Numbered from the stretch's first letter, positions 46,938 through 62,907 are shown. The stretch is 64,000 bases of DNA from Dipteris shenzhenensis (GCA_047967505.1 CM106538.1), one strand, 5' to 3'. Made by a program: numbers and translations. The notes: a model not told the origin generated them from the sequence alone.

Positions 46938-47189
46938 ACACCATGATACTTGAGATGCCAAGTTAGTTTAGAAGTTTTACTTGTCAACAAATAGCCCCAA
47001 TCCTAAAGACTATGCACAAGAAGCAAATCCTATACTAGAGCTCCACCCAAACTTCCTTTATAGGTAGAGAAATTTTGGCAAATCAAGTTCTTTTGGACAC
47101 AAATTGGCACATTGTATCATGTTGGTCCACAAGGCCTATAAATATATTGTTGTTGATTTATTGTAGGAGGTTTTTTAGGCCCATAAGTT

Positions 47190-47338
47190 TTCTTCTCAAT
47201 GGCATATTGGTCACTCCATAGCAAACTTACACCTCGAGAACAAGGCCTTTTGTCCTAGGTCAACTCATCTTTCTCTTTGGCATATTGGTCACTCCATAGC
47301 AAATTTACACCTCCAGGCCAAGGCCTTGTCACAGGTCA
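47190..47338 (+). repeat. Imperfect tandem duplication
   Basis: TGGCATATTGGTCACTCCAT, AGCAAACTTACACCTC and AAGGCCTT occur twice, about 81 bp apart, with several differences. Confidence 0.75.
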
Positions 47339-48279
47339 TTGGGCATCCTGACATTAATTGAAATGCTAAAAGGTCATTGGGATCCACCACATGGTTGCCC
47401 TCAATGCATTTTTGCCTTGAATATTCATCACATGGCGATGATGGTAATAGTTATGTCATTGACTATAAAAGAGGAAAGCCTTAGTAGTGTTTCCATTAGG
47501 TTTACATCTAGGAACTTACTTGCAAATTCAAATCCCCTTTCTCAATGTACATTAGGGTTACAAAGAAGAGAGAGAGGTTACGAAGGCCCTTTCTAATACA
47601 CATCTATTTTTTGTAATGTTCTCATCCATCTATGGCTAAATGGTAATCTTCTTTATGAAAACCTATCACAATTCCTTCTTTTGAAGTACAAAAGCTTAAT
47701 TTTAGCCCTCAACAACTTGCCATAACCAATATATCAATGTCTAGCTAAAATAGCTCATGTAAAGGAGTAACATTCTCACTTTTGTAGTACAATACCTCAT
47801 GCAAGCTCCAATCTCCTAACATTCTCAATATAGGTAATAGTGAGACATAGGTAATAGTGAGACATAGTAGCTCATTCTTAGCCTTAAAGTCTATCCAAAT
47901 TCACCTCAAGCTAAGGTGAAGGCCCATTATTTTTTAATTAGATATTCATTAGTGGAGAGAATCAATCTTGAAAAGAGAGGGTGTTTGAATGGAGAACCAA
48001 GACTCTTATTTATGGAGGAGAGGTTTAAGCTCAGGTTGATGACCACAATTACATATACCTTTGTAAGACGAGAATGTATCCAATCGTACAAATTTAGATT
48101 TTTGGTTGACGAGAGTGTGGACTATCCTATATATTTTTAGCCTGCCCCTAGGCAAGCCTTAGCGATGAGGATTTTTGTAAGAAGCTAAAACTGATTATAG
48201 TAATGTCAAAATTTTGGCCATGATTTTCTCCCCCTTTCTCTCTCTTCTTTCTTCTTTTCCTTCTCTCTCTAAGCTGCTG

Positions 48280-48281
<2 letters not shown>
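47339..48281. other. AT-rich region between repeats and the RABH gene
   Basis: No gene or structured repeat was recognised here. Confidence 0.35.

Positions 48282-48331
<50 letters not shown>
48282..48331 (+). repeat. (CT)25 microsatellite
   Basis: There is an uninterrupted CT array of 50 bases, about 0.7 kb downstream of the RABH stop codon. Confidence 0.95.
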
Positions 48332-48334
<3 letters not shown>

Positions 48335-49042
48335 TTTCAGTTTGCCAGGGCAGGCCTCTTGAATGTATTCACTTGTTATATACATGGATAATTGAAGTTA
48401 ACAAATAGTGTTAGCATGTCACAAATGGCACAAGCAAAAAACACGAGGGATTAACTGGTTTTGTCGTAAGCACCCAAACCCTCTTTTTATAGACCGAGGA
48501 AAAATCAGCTATTTCTGAAATTTCTTATGCAGAGCCATGGATACCTATATTCATCCATGAGGGATTGCAATCATGGCATATGTCCTTTCCCATTCATGAC
48601 CAGCAGAGACAATCCATCAATTACACAGTTCATAAAACCAGTAAATTCATAGCTTTTGCTTATGTTTATGACATCTGTGGAAAATCTTATCTTCACACTA
48701 CAAAGCTATAGATTCTAATGTACAGTTAAATCTAATACCTCCGGATACAGATAATATGTAGCCCTTCTTCCTGCCTAAAACATATCTCACCAACAAATAG
48801 ACACCTTGATGTGCACCATTTAAAAAGAGTCAGCCTGAATAGGATCAATAATAAAAATAATGAAGAGAAACTGGAGTGTGACTAAATGAAAGGTAAAAGA
48901 CTCATATATCAAAAGAGACCATTCCCAAGAATTCCCTGCTATAATCCTCCCAAACATGGTACTATAGATCCTCAAGAAGACAGCTCATCCTATGCCTCCA
49001 ATTAGCACCAGCAGACCTGTCACCTGATCAAAACTGAAATTT

Positions 49043-52017
<2,975 letters not shown>

Positions 52018-52030
52018 ATGCCCCTGAAAC
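52018..52030 (+). other. Target-site duplication, left, of LINE-A
   Basis: ATGCCCCTGAAAC is repeated at 54681-54693, just after the LINE poly-A tail. Confidence 0.9.
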
Positions 52031-52212
52031 CTTCATCCCTTCCTCCTCCTCCTCCCCTTGCTCCCTCCTTCCTCCCCTGCCCTCTCCTTCTCTCTCCTCC
52101 GCCTCTACGCTTCATCCCTTTTTCATTTGCCTCCCTGCAGCAGAAACACTCGTGTTTGCTACAGTGAAAGAAAATCTTGGTGGTGACCTTTGGTCTGGCC
52201 AGAGGGGCTCTA

Positions 52213-52755
52213 TGGCAGCACCTCGACTCCCACAGCCGTTAAGGTTCTTCTTTCCCCAGCTAACAAGCAACAGGTACAACAAGCAGTCCAGTCCCTCAGG
52301 ACAAGGCGCTTGTGGGCAGAATTGTGGGCCTCACGCCTATAGGGAGACAAGTGCGACAGTGGATTCAGGCGAGCTTGACATTAGAGGGCGACTACATCCA
52401 AGAGGTCACCATCTATGGACGAGGTGTTTTCCTCATCCAGTTGAGCTCCCCTGACATCACCTCGACACTTGTGGAGCAAAGCCCCATTCTCCTTGGCCTG
52501 CACCTTGTCTACCTCTTTCTTTGGTATCATGGATTCACAGTGGAGGACATGGATACGACACACCATGTTCCACGGTTTCCGGTTACACTCCGCTTGCCAA
52601 GGCTCCCCAAGGAGTATCGAGCCATCCTCCCTTACATTGGCCGGGCATTTGGCACAGTGCTCGAGTCCCCGCTAGAGATGGCCGCATCCGTCCTAGCAGA
52701 TGATGGAGTCCCCAGATCAAACTGGTGGTGGAGAGCCCGGAGTCCTTGCCACTGC
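52213..52755 (+). pseudogene. LINE-A ORF1 (DUF4283 region)
   Basis: The plus-strand frame contains VGRIVGLTPIGRQVRQWIQ, then LEGDYIQEVTIYGRGVFLIQ and FPVTLRLPRLPKEY. This is the DUF4283 layout of plant L1-type ORF1, an RNA-binding protein of the element's particle. The frame is open from at least 52300 to the deletion joint near 52755, where it runs into ORF2 sequence out of frame and stops at 52798. The zinc knuckle that normally follows is lost in the deletion. Confidence 0.7.
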
Positions 52756-54480
52756 TTGGTATATTGCCTCCTGTTGGTGCTTTCACAGAGGATGCATTAG
52801 GCAGCTTCGACAGTTGGTACGGAACTTCCTCTGGGCAAGTTCAAACAGCACGAGAAACACTAGGGCCCGAGTAGCTTGATAGACAGTGATCATGCTGCAA
52901 GCACTGGGAGGCTTGGGTATCATTGATCCGGAGATGCAGAGCAGGGCCCTTCTCGGCAAGCTGGTGGTTCATGGCCTCACCCCAGATGCCGAGCCTTGGA
53001 AGCTCCTCTTACAGAGAGGGCTTCTGAGGAACACCCCACGCACTAGGGTACAGTGGCAGCCTTCACATACATGGATCTTCTCAGAGGCCCCCTTACGGGG
53101 AAGGGCTCCCCCCTGATGAGGAGTCTTCACAGGGTTTGGCAGAGACTAGCAAGGGGTCTCATCTGTGCTCCGTCCAGATAATGGGCACAGTGGGACAGTG
53201 GTCCAGCAAGGTCTTTTGGTTGCTGGAGCAGACTACCTATGGAGGCAGAGGCGAGGCTTGACGCCCTAGCGCATCTGAGAGGGGCAAGGCAGCGGATGGG
53301 CGAGATCGACTTAGCCATTCCTAAGTCCTAGTGGGAAGGACTTCACATTTGGAGAGAGCAGATGGCTGGGGCAGTTTTCCCGTACTGGTGTTCCCTTGAG
53401 GATTTTGATGCAGCGCGGCAGCACGCACCCCGACTTCTTCCGTGTAGGACCTGGAGGCCTATTGCATCCCCTCACTGGGAGTGACCCTGAGATGGATGGG
53501 AGTCTTGATGGGATACACTAGCAAATGATCAGAGTGGTAGGACGCTTGGGGAAGGAGTGGCACATCGATCCTCCCAGTATCTCAGAGCAGGACGCCTCTA
53601 GATGACACCTCTGGCTATGGGAGGGTAGACCCCTGAGGGAGGTCCAGTGGGACCCCAAGGAGTGGTTCTAGCCCTCCAAGGGCAGCCTAGCTGAGACGAT
53701 AGATGAGGTGCCTTTATTTTCCTACACCACACGGATTGGCAAGAGACTTCAGATGGACTCGTCGAGATGAACTTTCTCGAGGGAGAAACACTTGGAGACC
53801 CAGAGAGTGCCCCAGGATGTTCGCTCTAGGTTTTGGACACAGTTGTGGTCCAGCTTGTGGCCGAGGAAGATTTCTCGCTTCTTCTAGCTGGCAGCCCATG
53901 GAGGCTTGCCCATTGGCCCGTGGTCGGAGCAAATGCGAGTGGAGGGACAGTGACATTGCTGCTCAGATGGTGTCCTGGAGACTATCCCACACTGCCTATG
54001 GAGCTATCGTAGCGCAACGAGGATCTGGATGAGTCCTCAGGATCATGACACGCATACAGAGACTACACCTGGGGGATGGTGGCTTGGTTGACAGAGGGAG
54101 GACACGCGTTCTAGATTGATGAGATCTCCCTAGCCTATCGGATAAAGGGTCAGAGTATTCAAAGGATTGCATTCCACGAGGCAGCCCGGCCCCCCCTGAC
54201 GCCCTAGCTCCTCCTTCCCCTAGGGAAGACAGTGTTTGGGAGGTGGTAGCAAGCATCACGGCTTGGAACATTTGGGTGGCTCGCTGCAGTCTCGTGATGG
54301 GAGAGCACCCGGTTCCACCCTCGGCTACCTTGGTTGCCATCTGGCAGGATATCATTTACACTCTATGGTCCACCTGGGAGCGTTGGATTCCAGGCTCCAG
54401 GGCGACTATTGAGAGGCGTGCTCGTTTCTGCAAGGCTTGGCCTGCAGATGTTTTCTACATATTCACTGTGTGAGGGATTC
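52756..54480 (+). pseudogene. LINE-A ORF2, C-terminal remnant
   Basis: This part is collinear with LINE-B 59697-60574 plus 63214-64000. Pieces read LQALGGLGIIDPEMQSRALL and LVVHGLTPDAEPWKLLLQRG, the region after the reverse transcriptase in plant LINEs. Many stops break it. A segment at about 53161-53320 is lacking from LINE-B, so the two copies also differ by deletion. Confidence 0.75.
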
Positions 54481-54693
54481 GCTGGCTATATAGTCCCCCC
54501 ACTTGGCTGTTAGCCCCAGTTCCCGAGATCCCCTAGGCAATGAGCTGGGCTTCTCTGGAACAGGCCGGTTTTTCTTTCAGCCTTTTCCGGTTTTTTCATA
54601 CTCAGCACCTTCCGGGCTGTTGTCTTGTATGAAATCTTTCAAGCATTAATAGAAGGTTCCTTTCTTTGAAAAAAAAAAGAATGCCCCTGAAAC

Positions 54694-57000
54694 TGATGTC
54701 GAAGAAGTCCATGGGGACAGCTGTTCACGGCATTTAGCCCATGACTCTCAAAACTGCAGGCTTAGAGTCACTAATGTCAGATTGGACTCATTGGAGGCCT
54801 GGGATATGACTGACTTTTCCTGACTTGGCACAGCCCCCAATTTATTGGTTATGCAGGAGATGAAGCAAGGCCTCAATTTGCAAAATCACTAAATTTGGGT
54901 GTATGCAATGCCTTCAAAGTTGCTGAATATCGAAAAGGCCCAAATTTTACAAAACATCCCCGAATATAAAAATTAGGATTTGCAGGTCGAACTGCTTGTA
55001 ATCTTCCTGAATAGAACTGATTTCGATGTAAATAAGACTTCCTCGGTGGCTAACCAGGCCGAGCAGACATAGAGGTAAATCGATCTTTCTTTTGACAAGA
55101 ACAGGAGATTCCAGTGATGGACCTAAATGGGAACTCACGAACAGTGCTTGTAGCTGGAGATAGACTATCCTCACTCTCTCTCCTGCTCACTAACTGCAAA
55201 CTGCAAGATGATGCACTCAATACACAAAGTGATGCTGTGGATGTGAGTGAGAGAATCAGAGGGAGAGAATATAACTGAAATGTATGAATGCCCGAAGCGC
55301 TGAATACAACTCTATGGAGGGGCTGAAACCATCATCTGCAAAACTAGAAAGAAACTAGACTACCTAGAGGAGGTGAATCCTCACTAGATCCCTAAAGAAG
55401 CTGAGGCTACCCTGCTAGTCTGCTACGGGAAGACCTGGCTCTACTGCTCTGAACAACCAAGCACACAGGCTAGAGATCAAACTCCCATAAGCCCATGTCT
55501 ATAGCTGTGGTGTCCCATACCATCAGAATCAGTTTCCAAGGAACCTTCGGCGCACCATCTCATGATCCGCCATGTAGATGGCAAAAGCCTTGTGTGCACA
55601 CTGAACGAATTCACAATAGCCTTGGCCACTCCCGATTCAACGAGTGTCCCTACCTTAATATAGCCAACTGGCCCTTTGATATTGCTCAAACCCTCTATAC
55701 ATACATTAAGCTTGCTTCTCTTTATCCAGGGCCTGTTAGAGGAAGTCCACTAATCTAAGGAAGACAGATAATCCAGGTACATAATAGCAAGTAAGCATGC
55801 ATAACACATCCAAACATTGTTGGAATAATAGGATCAATGCCCCAACTGTCGGCCCCCATATGCGAAGGACAAAGGGGCTTGACAACTATAGAACTATGGT
55901 GTGAAGGAAGCTATATTGGCAAAGGATAAAGCTGCCACATGGGTTGATCATGAACAACAGAAAACGGTGCCACATGGGCAGCACAGACAGCCCGCCACAA
56001 TGGCAGATGGAGGGGTCATCTGGTTGTCGGCCAGCTCAGCCCCTAGTGGGCTGATTTTAGGACTGATCGGCCAGTTAGAGGGCAGTCAGCTCTATATAAC
56101 AGCTCGCTTGGGGGCATTTAGCATTCAGCCAAGAGCAATCCAGTGTGTGAACACACAGCCTGGTTGAAGAGCAACTAGGTCTGCATAAGACAAGCAGTAA
56201 AGCTCTTATTTGAGGCAGTAAGGACAGTTCCACAGCAAAAGGTCCAACATACGGAGGCAAATAGCCATGCCATACCTAGCTTGCAGCATGTGGTGGTAGC
56301 TTGATTCTGTAAATCACACTACATGGGGTTTTGGCTGTACTTCTGGTGACAAGCAAAACATGAAGAAATTGGTGCCTTACTCTAGCAACAGTTCATGTCA
56401 ATTAAAAATGCACAGGTCTTCAAGGTCTGCTTCATCCGAGAGAACACTTTTTCTTAGAGAGTGGAGAGGAAGTCCTTTCTTCTTTGAGTCCCTTACTGGC
56501 CTAGCATGGCACCTTCAGCCTCACAATCTTGGTTCCTTTGAATCATATCCTTAAATTATTTCAGTGGCCCTTTACCAATTGTTTCTCATGCTTTGCATGA
56601 TGTATCTGTGCCTTGAGTTCCTTGCACTTGGCTTTCTTTCATACTCAGTAGAAGTTTTTTTCACGGAAAAAAAATATGACTATGTACCATGCTTGCTCAT
56701 CCCTACTTTAGTGGACTCTCACTATCCTTACATGAAACAATATGCAGGCCCAGCTACATCCTCTGCTTTCCCATGCCAGCATGGTTATGTTGCTAGGCTG
56801 CCTCCATTGTTTTCCTGTGATGGTGCACCTGCATGACACAGCCCCATTGAGTTTCCTGCCCTTAGTATTCATATTGGCTGTAGGCATTAGGCTGCCTGCT
56901 GCCTCGTCCAAGCAGTTTCATATGCATGTTGGGCTGACAAAAGATCATACATTGAGATGCTCCCACATTGATGCCTCCAGCCTCCAGCCCTTTATTCCTC
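54694..57000. other. Region between the two LINE copies
   Basis: No gene was recognised. Its left edge continues the sequence that was split by LINE-A. Short frames (for example minus 55689-55477) have no family signature that I know. Confidence 0.35.
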
Positions 57001-57249
57001 ACTAGAATGGGACCACAGGGACTAGATCTTTGGTACGCCCATGGCGCGGAGGTGAACTTTCAGCTGAGCTTCACGCGCGAGGAGCCGGTGTGTGGTTTTA
57101 CAATAGGAGTTATCAGATTGCCAATGGAGGCAAAGGTGGAGCAGGCACACTTATGGCCCCTCCAGACGTGCGCCGAGTTGCTCGGGGTGGAAGCCTCCTT
57201 CATGATGAAGTGGGCACGGAAGATCGTAACATGGGCTCCACGACCGTGT

Positions 57250-60200
57250 TCGTAGTCAGCCGCAGTACTTGTTGCTCCGGCAGGAGTTGCAAAGGACAGT
57301 GGTAGGGCGGGCAGTGGACATCCTTATTATTCAAGAGCACATGTTTTCAGCAGCAAACATCAGACGACGCCCCAGGGAGAGGTCCAGAGGAGTGGTCTCC
57401 CGCAGTAGGACGGAGCGGAGGGGTCTGCATCTTAGTCTCACAGATTTTGGCTTCAGAGGTCTACAATCAGGGCAAGCTCATTCCAGGACGGGTAGTTTGG
57501 ATGGGAGTTCGGACGGTAGAGTCTAGGATTGGAATCCTGAACGTGTATGCCCCAGCGTGTAGACAGCATCGCCCGGCCTTTTGGATGAGGCTGTCAGAGT
57601 GTCTTTCAGATGTTGATTCCTAGATTGTTGGAGGGGACTTCAACAACCTGGAGTTTGGGGAAGACAAGCACGGCGGCGCCTCGTTCTTAGAGATGTCAGC
57701 AGCAGAGCATAGCACCTGGGAGCAGTTCATTTTCATGATCAGTGGCAGAGACCCGTGGAGAGAGCCAGAGTTCAACAGGACTCCTGGCAGCCTTCTCTTC
57801 TCCTTTGGACAGAGGAGACACGATGGATTGCTCGAGAGATTAGACCGCTTCTATGTTGGGGACTGGGCATTACACAAAGGCGGTTCTACCGGGATTCTGG
57901 CAAGTGCCACGATGTCCGACCACCCTCCAGTGGTACTTCACTTGGATCAGCCCCACCGAGGTCTCCCACAGAAGGGGGTCCACATTCCAGAGGACCTCTT
58001 TCAGGATGAGGAAATTCAACAGGTTATGGCAGAGATCTGGGAGCACTCAGAGATGGCACCGAGTGAGGGCTGGCCTGCGTGGGTGGCCAATGCGATTCAG
58101 AGGAGCAGTGTAGAGCTGCAGGCTCATGCCCTTAGGCGCACGAGGACACTTCAGGAGGGAGAGCGAGCTTTGAGGAGAGACCTCGCCTCCATCGAGAGGC
58201 TCAAGGAGCAGGACTCGGTTTCTCAATGGCTTAGTGACAGATTGGAGAGCGCTCGTCTTGAGCTTCAGGACACAGAGCTGCGACAGGCTGAGTTCTCCTA
58301 CCATTCCTCTCGGGCCCGATGGGTACAGCAGGGGGACAAGATGACGAAGCAGCTCTTTCAGACCACCGGGCCCCGATCGACCGGCACACAGCTACGTCTT
58401 TGGGACTCGCAGGGCATCATGCACACTGACCCGCAGGAGATTCTTGACATGACCAACGAATTTTCTAGCCAGCTCTTTCAGACAAAGAGGATGACCCCAG
58501 CAGGTCTTGTGGCCCGAGAGCTGGTTTCGGATCATGTTCCGATAGTAGTCTCGCGGGAGTTATGCAACAGACTTGAGGAGCCCTTCACAGATGAGGAGCT
58601 CTGGGAAGCCCTCAAGGCTCTCCCGACCCAAAAGTGCCCGGGGGAGGATGGCTTGACTTCGGCCTTCTTTCGGAACTTCTAAGAGATTATCTCTACCCCC
58701 TTCCGTTTAGCTTGCCAGGAGATTTTCGATACAGGCCTTCTTCCTTAGTCCTTGTGCAGGGGGTGGATCTGTTTGATCCCGAAAGGGAGAGATAGGTCAG
58801 ATATTCGACAGTGGAGGCCGATCACTCTACTTGATATTGCATACAAGATCCTCGCCAAGGTCTTGAGTTTGTGGTTACGGCCTCATCTTACCGACATCAT
58901 CCATGACACACAGACTGGGTTTGTCTAGGAGCGCAGATGCTGAACAACATCTTCACGTTCTGGGAGGCAATGGATTGGTCCAAGGAGGAGTCACAGCCAC
59001 TAGCCATCCTTCTCTTGGACTTTGAGAAGGCCTACGACAGGGTGGAGTGGTCTTTCCTGGAGGGCACTATGAGGAGATTGGATTTCTTAGACAGATGGGT
59101 CAAAGGAGTTTAAGCGCTATACGCAGGGAGCTCTAGTCAGATGATTATCGGAGGACACACAGGCGAGGCCTTCCCTCTCTCTCGCTCGGTTCGCCAGGGC
59201 TGCCCACTAGCTCCCTTCCTCTTCCTGTTTGTAGTGGAGGCTCTCGGCTACTTTTTGAGATCACAGGTGGCGGGTCTCACAGGGTTGAGACTCCCAATCA
59301 GGCAAGAGGAGGAGCTCCTTGACTCGGAGTTTGCAGATGACACGGCCTTGTATGTTGAGGGCACCACAGCGAGTCTAGAGAGAGTCAAAGGCGCCTTGGC
59401 TATCTATTGTGAGGCTTGGGGGCACGGATCAACTGGACGAAATCCATAGGCTTCTTCATGAGCTTTGAGGAGACACAGGAAATCCGTGAGTGGGGGAGTG
59501 ACTTTGGTTTCAGATGGATACCGCGGGGCCAAACAGCGAGATACCTCGGATGCCAGGTGGGTATTGACATTACAGCAGAGCAACAGATTGCCCCGATCCT
59601 TGAGAGTGTTCGGCACAAGCTTCTCTATTGGAGCTCGGCCAAACTCTCCCTCGCAGGTCGCGCCTCAGTGGCAAACCAGGTCCTTCTTGCCACTACCTAG
59701 TATATTGCCTCCTGTTGGTGCTTTCCCAGCGGATGCATTGGGCGGCTCCAACAGTTGGTACGGAACTTCCTCTGGGCAGGTTCAAACGGCACGAGGAACA
59801 CTAGGGCCGAGTAGCTTGGCAGATGATGATCATGCTGCAGGCACTGGGAGGCTTGGGTATCATTGATCCGGAGATGCAGAGCAGGGCCCTTTTGGGCAAG
59901 CTGGTGGTTCGTGGCCTCACCCCAGGTGTCGAGCCTTGGAAGCTCCTCTTACAGAGAGGGCTTCTGAAGAACACCCCATGCACTGGGGGACAGTGGCAGC
60001 CCTCACATAGATGGATCTTCTCAGAGGCCCCCCTTACGAGGAAGGGCTCCCCCCTGATGAGGAGTCTTCACAGGGTTTGGCAAAGACTAGCAGGGGGTCT
60101 CATCCGTGTCTAGCCATTCCTGAGTCTTGGTGGGAAGGACTTCACATTTGGAGAGACAGCAAATGGCTAGGGCAGTTTTCCCGTACTGGTGTTCCCTTGA

Positions 60201-60574
60201 GGATTTTGATGCAACGCGACAGCACGCACCCCGGCTTCTTCTGTGTAGGACTTGGAGGCCTATTGCAGCCCCTCACTGGGAGTGACCCTGAGATGGATGG
60301 GAGTCTTGATGGGATACATTGGCAGATGATCAGAGTGGTAGGACGCTTGGGGAAGGAGTGGCACATCGATCCTCCCAGTATCTCAAAGCAGGTCGCCCCT
60401 AGATGGCGCCTTTGGCTATGGGAGGGTAGACCCCTGAGGAAGGTCCAATGGGACCCCAGGGAGTGGTTCTGGCCCTCCAGGGACGGCCTAGCTGAGACGA
60501 TAGATGAGGTGCCTTTCTTTTCCTACACCACACGGATTGGCAGGAGACTTCAGATGGACTCGTCGAGATGGACT
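57250..60574 (+). pseudogene. LINE-B ORF2: endonuclease and reverse transcriptase, broken
   Basis: Endonuclease pieces: VDILIIQEHMFSAANIRR (about 57315), ILNVYAPACRQHRPAFW (about 57537) and VGGDFNNLEFG (about 57630). The long open stretch 57693-58682 covers the end of the endonuclease (SDHPPVVLHL) and the linker to the reverse transcriptase (LPTQKCPGEDGLTSAFF). RT motifs follow in the plus strand: RSDIRQWRPITLLDIAYKIL (about 58795), ILLLDFEKAYDRVEWSFL (about 59008), RQGCPLAPFLFLFVVEALG and EFADDTALYVEG with the catalytic FADD (about 59330). Then come the thumb and C-terminal region to 60577. Stops at 58681, 58748 and 58927 and frame changes near 58940 and 59420 disable it. Confidence 0.88.
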
Positions 60575-60863
60575 TGATGGGATATCTCAAGGTGTATGCC
60601 CCAGGCACACCTTGGTTTCTATGTGTGTGTGCTAGAGGCACAGTTAGGTGCCCATAAGCACTGTTAGGTGGTGGTAGAAGCCACATAGGATGATTGAGAG
60701 AATCTAGGAGCAGATTGAGGAGATGATTGTGGAGCTCAGAGGTCATCAGTGATGTCAGTGATCATGTAAGAGGTGCCTACTTAAGGACCTCACCTTTCTT
60801 CATTCCATATGCAAGAATTCTCAGTTTGTGTTCACTCCATGCTTTCCTTTCAGTTTACCAACA
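60575..60863 (+). repeat. Copia-2 5' LTR
   Basis: It begins TGATGGGATATC and ends TTTACCAACA. It contains TACTTAAGGACC near 60778, a possible weak TATA-like region. Confidence 0.95.
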
Positions 60864-60877
60864 TGGTATCAGAGCAC
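60864..60877 (+). other. Copia-2 primer-binding site
   Basis: TGGTATCAGAGCAC directly follows the 5' LTR and matches initiator Met-tRNA. Confidence 0.95.
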
Positions 60878-61704
60878 TTTGATCCTCCTTGAGCCCACTT
60901 GTGCCACATCATCTTCTTCTCCATCTTCTTCTTCTTCATCTTCACCGTTTCTTCCCTTTCTTCCCAAATCTTGCTAAAGCTTGTTCTCCCTCAGTTCTCT
61001 GCCATTCTCCAAGCCCTTCCTGCTGGAGATACCCCTCATTTGGGCGAACTTCCACCTGCAAGCAATTGAAAAAAAAACGTCTCTGCTGGCTGCCATTCTC
61101 CAAACAGCGCATTTTTTCGTCATTCTTCTGTTGCAAAATACTCCATGCCTGCTGCACCATTGCTCGAGCCCTCTTAGGAGCAGATGAGCGACCTCAAGAC
61201 GAATATTTTGAGTCACTTTTTGCAGCCCATTTGGTTCAGTAACGAAGGAGAAAACGTAATATCGCGCGCCATTTCGCCCAACCTCTGTGCTGGATCTTCT
61301 CTGGTATATGAGCTTTCTTTTGCTTCAGAAAGACCTCTTTTCTTTGCTTTGAAGAGTGAGATACAAGCCCTCCAAGTTCAAGCCTCTGTTTTGGACAGTT
61401 TTGACAAGGTTGTGAGTGTGATGCTACATTAGATGCTACTTTAGCATTTCTGAGGTTTTAAAGTTTTGAAAAGCATCAGTACAACTGTGGCTACAACTTT
61501 CTTTTAAGTTGCTATACCTGGATTTGCTTGGAATACTTTCATTTAGTCACCTCTATGAAGCATGCAAGTGAAAACATCATTGATTTGTAGTATGGATTTT
61601 GGTTGCAAGCCTTTGCTACTCTAAATGCTTGTATTTTGAAGCTCTTCAACTCTTTCTAGCCTTGTAAGAGAGTAGACATTGCCCATTCTGGGTTAGACCC
61701 TCTC
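60878..61704 (+). other. Copia-2 leader
   Basis: It is an untranslated leader of 0.8 kb between the primer site and the gag ATG. It has short open frames on both strands but none with a known motif. Confidence 0.5.
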
Positions 61705-62547
61705 ATGGCTACCATCTTGAATATGGATAAGTTCAATGGTAAGGGGTTTCACACATGGCAAATGAAGGTTAAATTTGCATTGATGAGGGAAAACCTCTGA
61801 GGGCTTGTCAAACCGGCTTCAACTTCTTCTTCAACAGCCTCCAATGCTCGAGAATCCTCAGCTCCGACACACCCGGCAAGAGATCCTGCTAGAGAGGAGA
61901 AAGCCTATGGCATCATTGCTCTTGCCTTAGGAGATGACTATATTCATCACATCTCTGACTTAGAGTCTCCTTCAGAAGCTTGGCAGAAGCTTGACATTAT
62001 TTTTGGTGCTAGCTCTCACATCTCAAAATTGTCACTTAAGATTGCTTTCTTTGAATTGAAGATGGTTAGTGGCACTCCTTTGGCTACCCATGTCAATTAC
62101 ATGCGGAGTCTCATGACTCAACTTGCTTCTATCAACTCTCTTATCACTACAGATGATGCAATGGCAGTGTTGCTCAAGAGTATGCCTGAAGATTATGATC
62201 ATGTTGTTACCACTTTGAAAAATCTTCCTAATCCTAATCTTGAAGGTCTTATCTCTGCTCTTCAAGAAGAAGAAAGGCACATGGAACTCCGGAAAGGCAA
62301 TGACATAACCTATGCCATAAAAATCCAGAAGGGCAAGTTTTCACCTTGCAATCATTGTGGGAAGACTAATCACCTCTCAAGAGACTGCTTCAAGATCAAT
62401 CCATGCAAACACTGTGGCAAAAACAATCATCATGAAAAGTTTTGTAGAGCCAAAAAGGAAGCAACTTCAAAGTCAGAAACTCCCAATCTACTTTCAGTTG
62501 ATGTGCCTCCACAAGATGAGGCATCCTATGAAGATTATGCTTTTTGA
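61705..62547 (+). pseudogene. Copia-2 Gag with two zinc knuckles and one internal stop
   Basis: The frame runs 281 codons from ATG 61705 to TGA 62545-62547, with one TGA at 61798-61800 (codon 32). The N-terminus (MDKFNGKGFHTWQMKVKFAL) and the middle (SPSEAWQKLDIIFG; LLKSMPEDYDHVVTTLKN) are a UBN2-type Copia capsid. Two CCHC knuckles follow: CNHCGKTNHLSRDC (62350-62391) and CKHCGKNNHHEKFC (62404-62445). Two knuckles are unusual, as most Copia Gags have one. The stop is probably a changed Trp codon. An ATG at 62029 could start a shorter protein with the knuckles. Confidence 0.88.
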
Positions 62548-62907
62548 ATCATCTCCATGTATGCTCCAGATCTCTCTTTTTGTTGAGTCAAGGTACTCAG
62601 CCTAGATAGTCCTCCAAAATGAATGAAATAAACTATTGTGTGTTTTGTAAACACCTCTGGTCACCATATGATGTAGGCCATGTGTATGTGTTTTTGCTCC
62701 ATGGTACCTCCTGCAGACATTGTATGCATGTACATGCAGGGGAGATAACCATTGGAAGGTCTTTTGTATCCCTTTTGTTTACTTCACACCCTTGGGAACC
62801 CCTTGCTAGCATGAGAACCTAGCCATAGATTTATCCTTGACCACCATGAGATGGCATGAGAAACTATGAGACTAGATGTATCCTTGACATAGCTTGAGGC
62901 ATTCCCT
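62548..62907 (+). other. Copia-2 non-coding segment where pol would be
   Basis: About 360 bases separate the Gag stop from the polypurine tract. No Pol motif is present in any frame. Confidence 0.7.

Larger units (their letters stand above)
52031..54680 (+). mobile_element. LINE-A: internally deleted non-LTR retrotransposon
   Basis: The element lies between 13-bp duplications (52018-52030 and 54681-54693) and ends in an A run (about 54669-54679). Its start is a C/T-rich leader, then ORF1. After about 52755 the sequence jumps to the last part of ORF2, matching LINE-B from 59690 onward, then the 3' UTR. Endonuclease and reverse transcriptase are absent. LINE-B shows what is missing. The GC content is clearly higher than that of the surrounding AT-rich DNA. 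LINE-A also shows the uninterrupted form of the site at which the gag-only Copia entered LINE-B (about 53770). Confidence 0.88.

Noticed and set aside
55477-55689. Minus-strand frame of 70 codons
   Set aside because: No recognised motif, no conserved neighbour frame, and AT/GC content like the surrounding non-coding DNA.
60864-60877. Primer-binding sites considered as parts of tRNA genes
   Set aside because: Only the 3'-end complement of the initiator tRNA is present, next to an LTR; no cloverleaf can be drawn.
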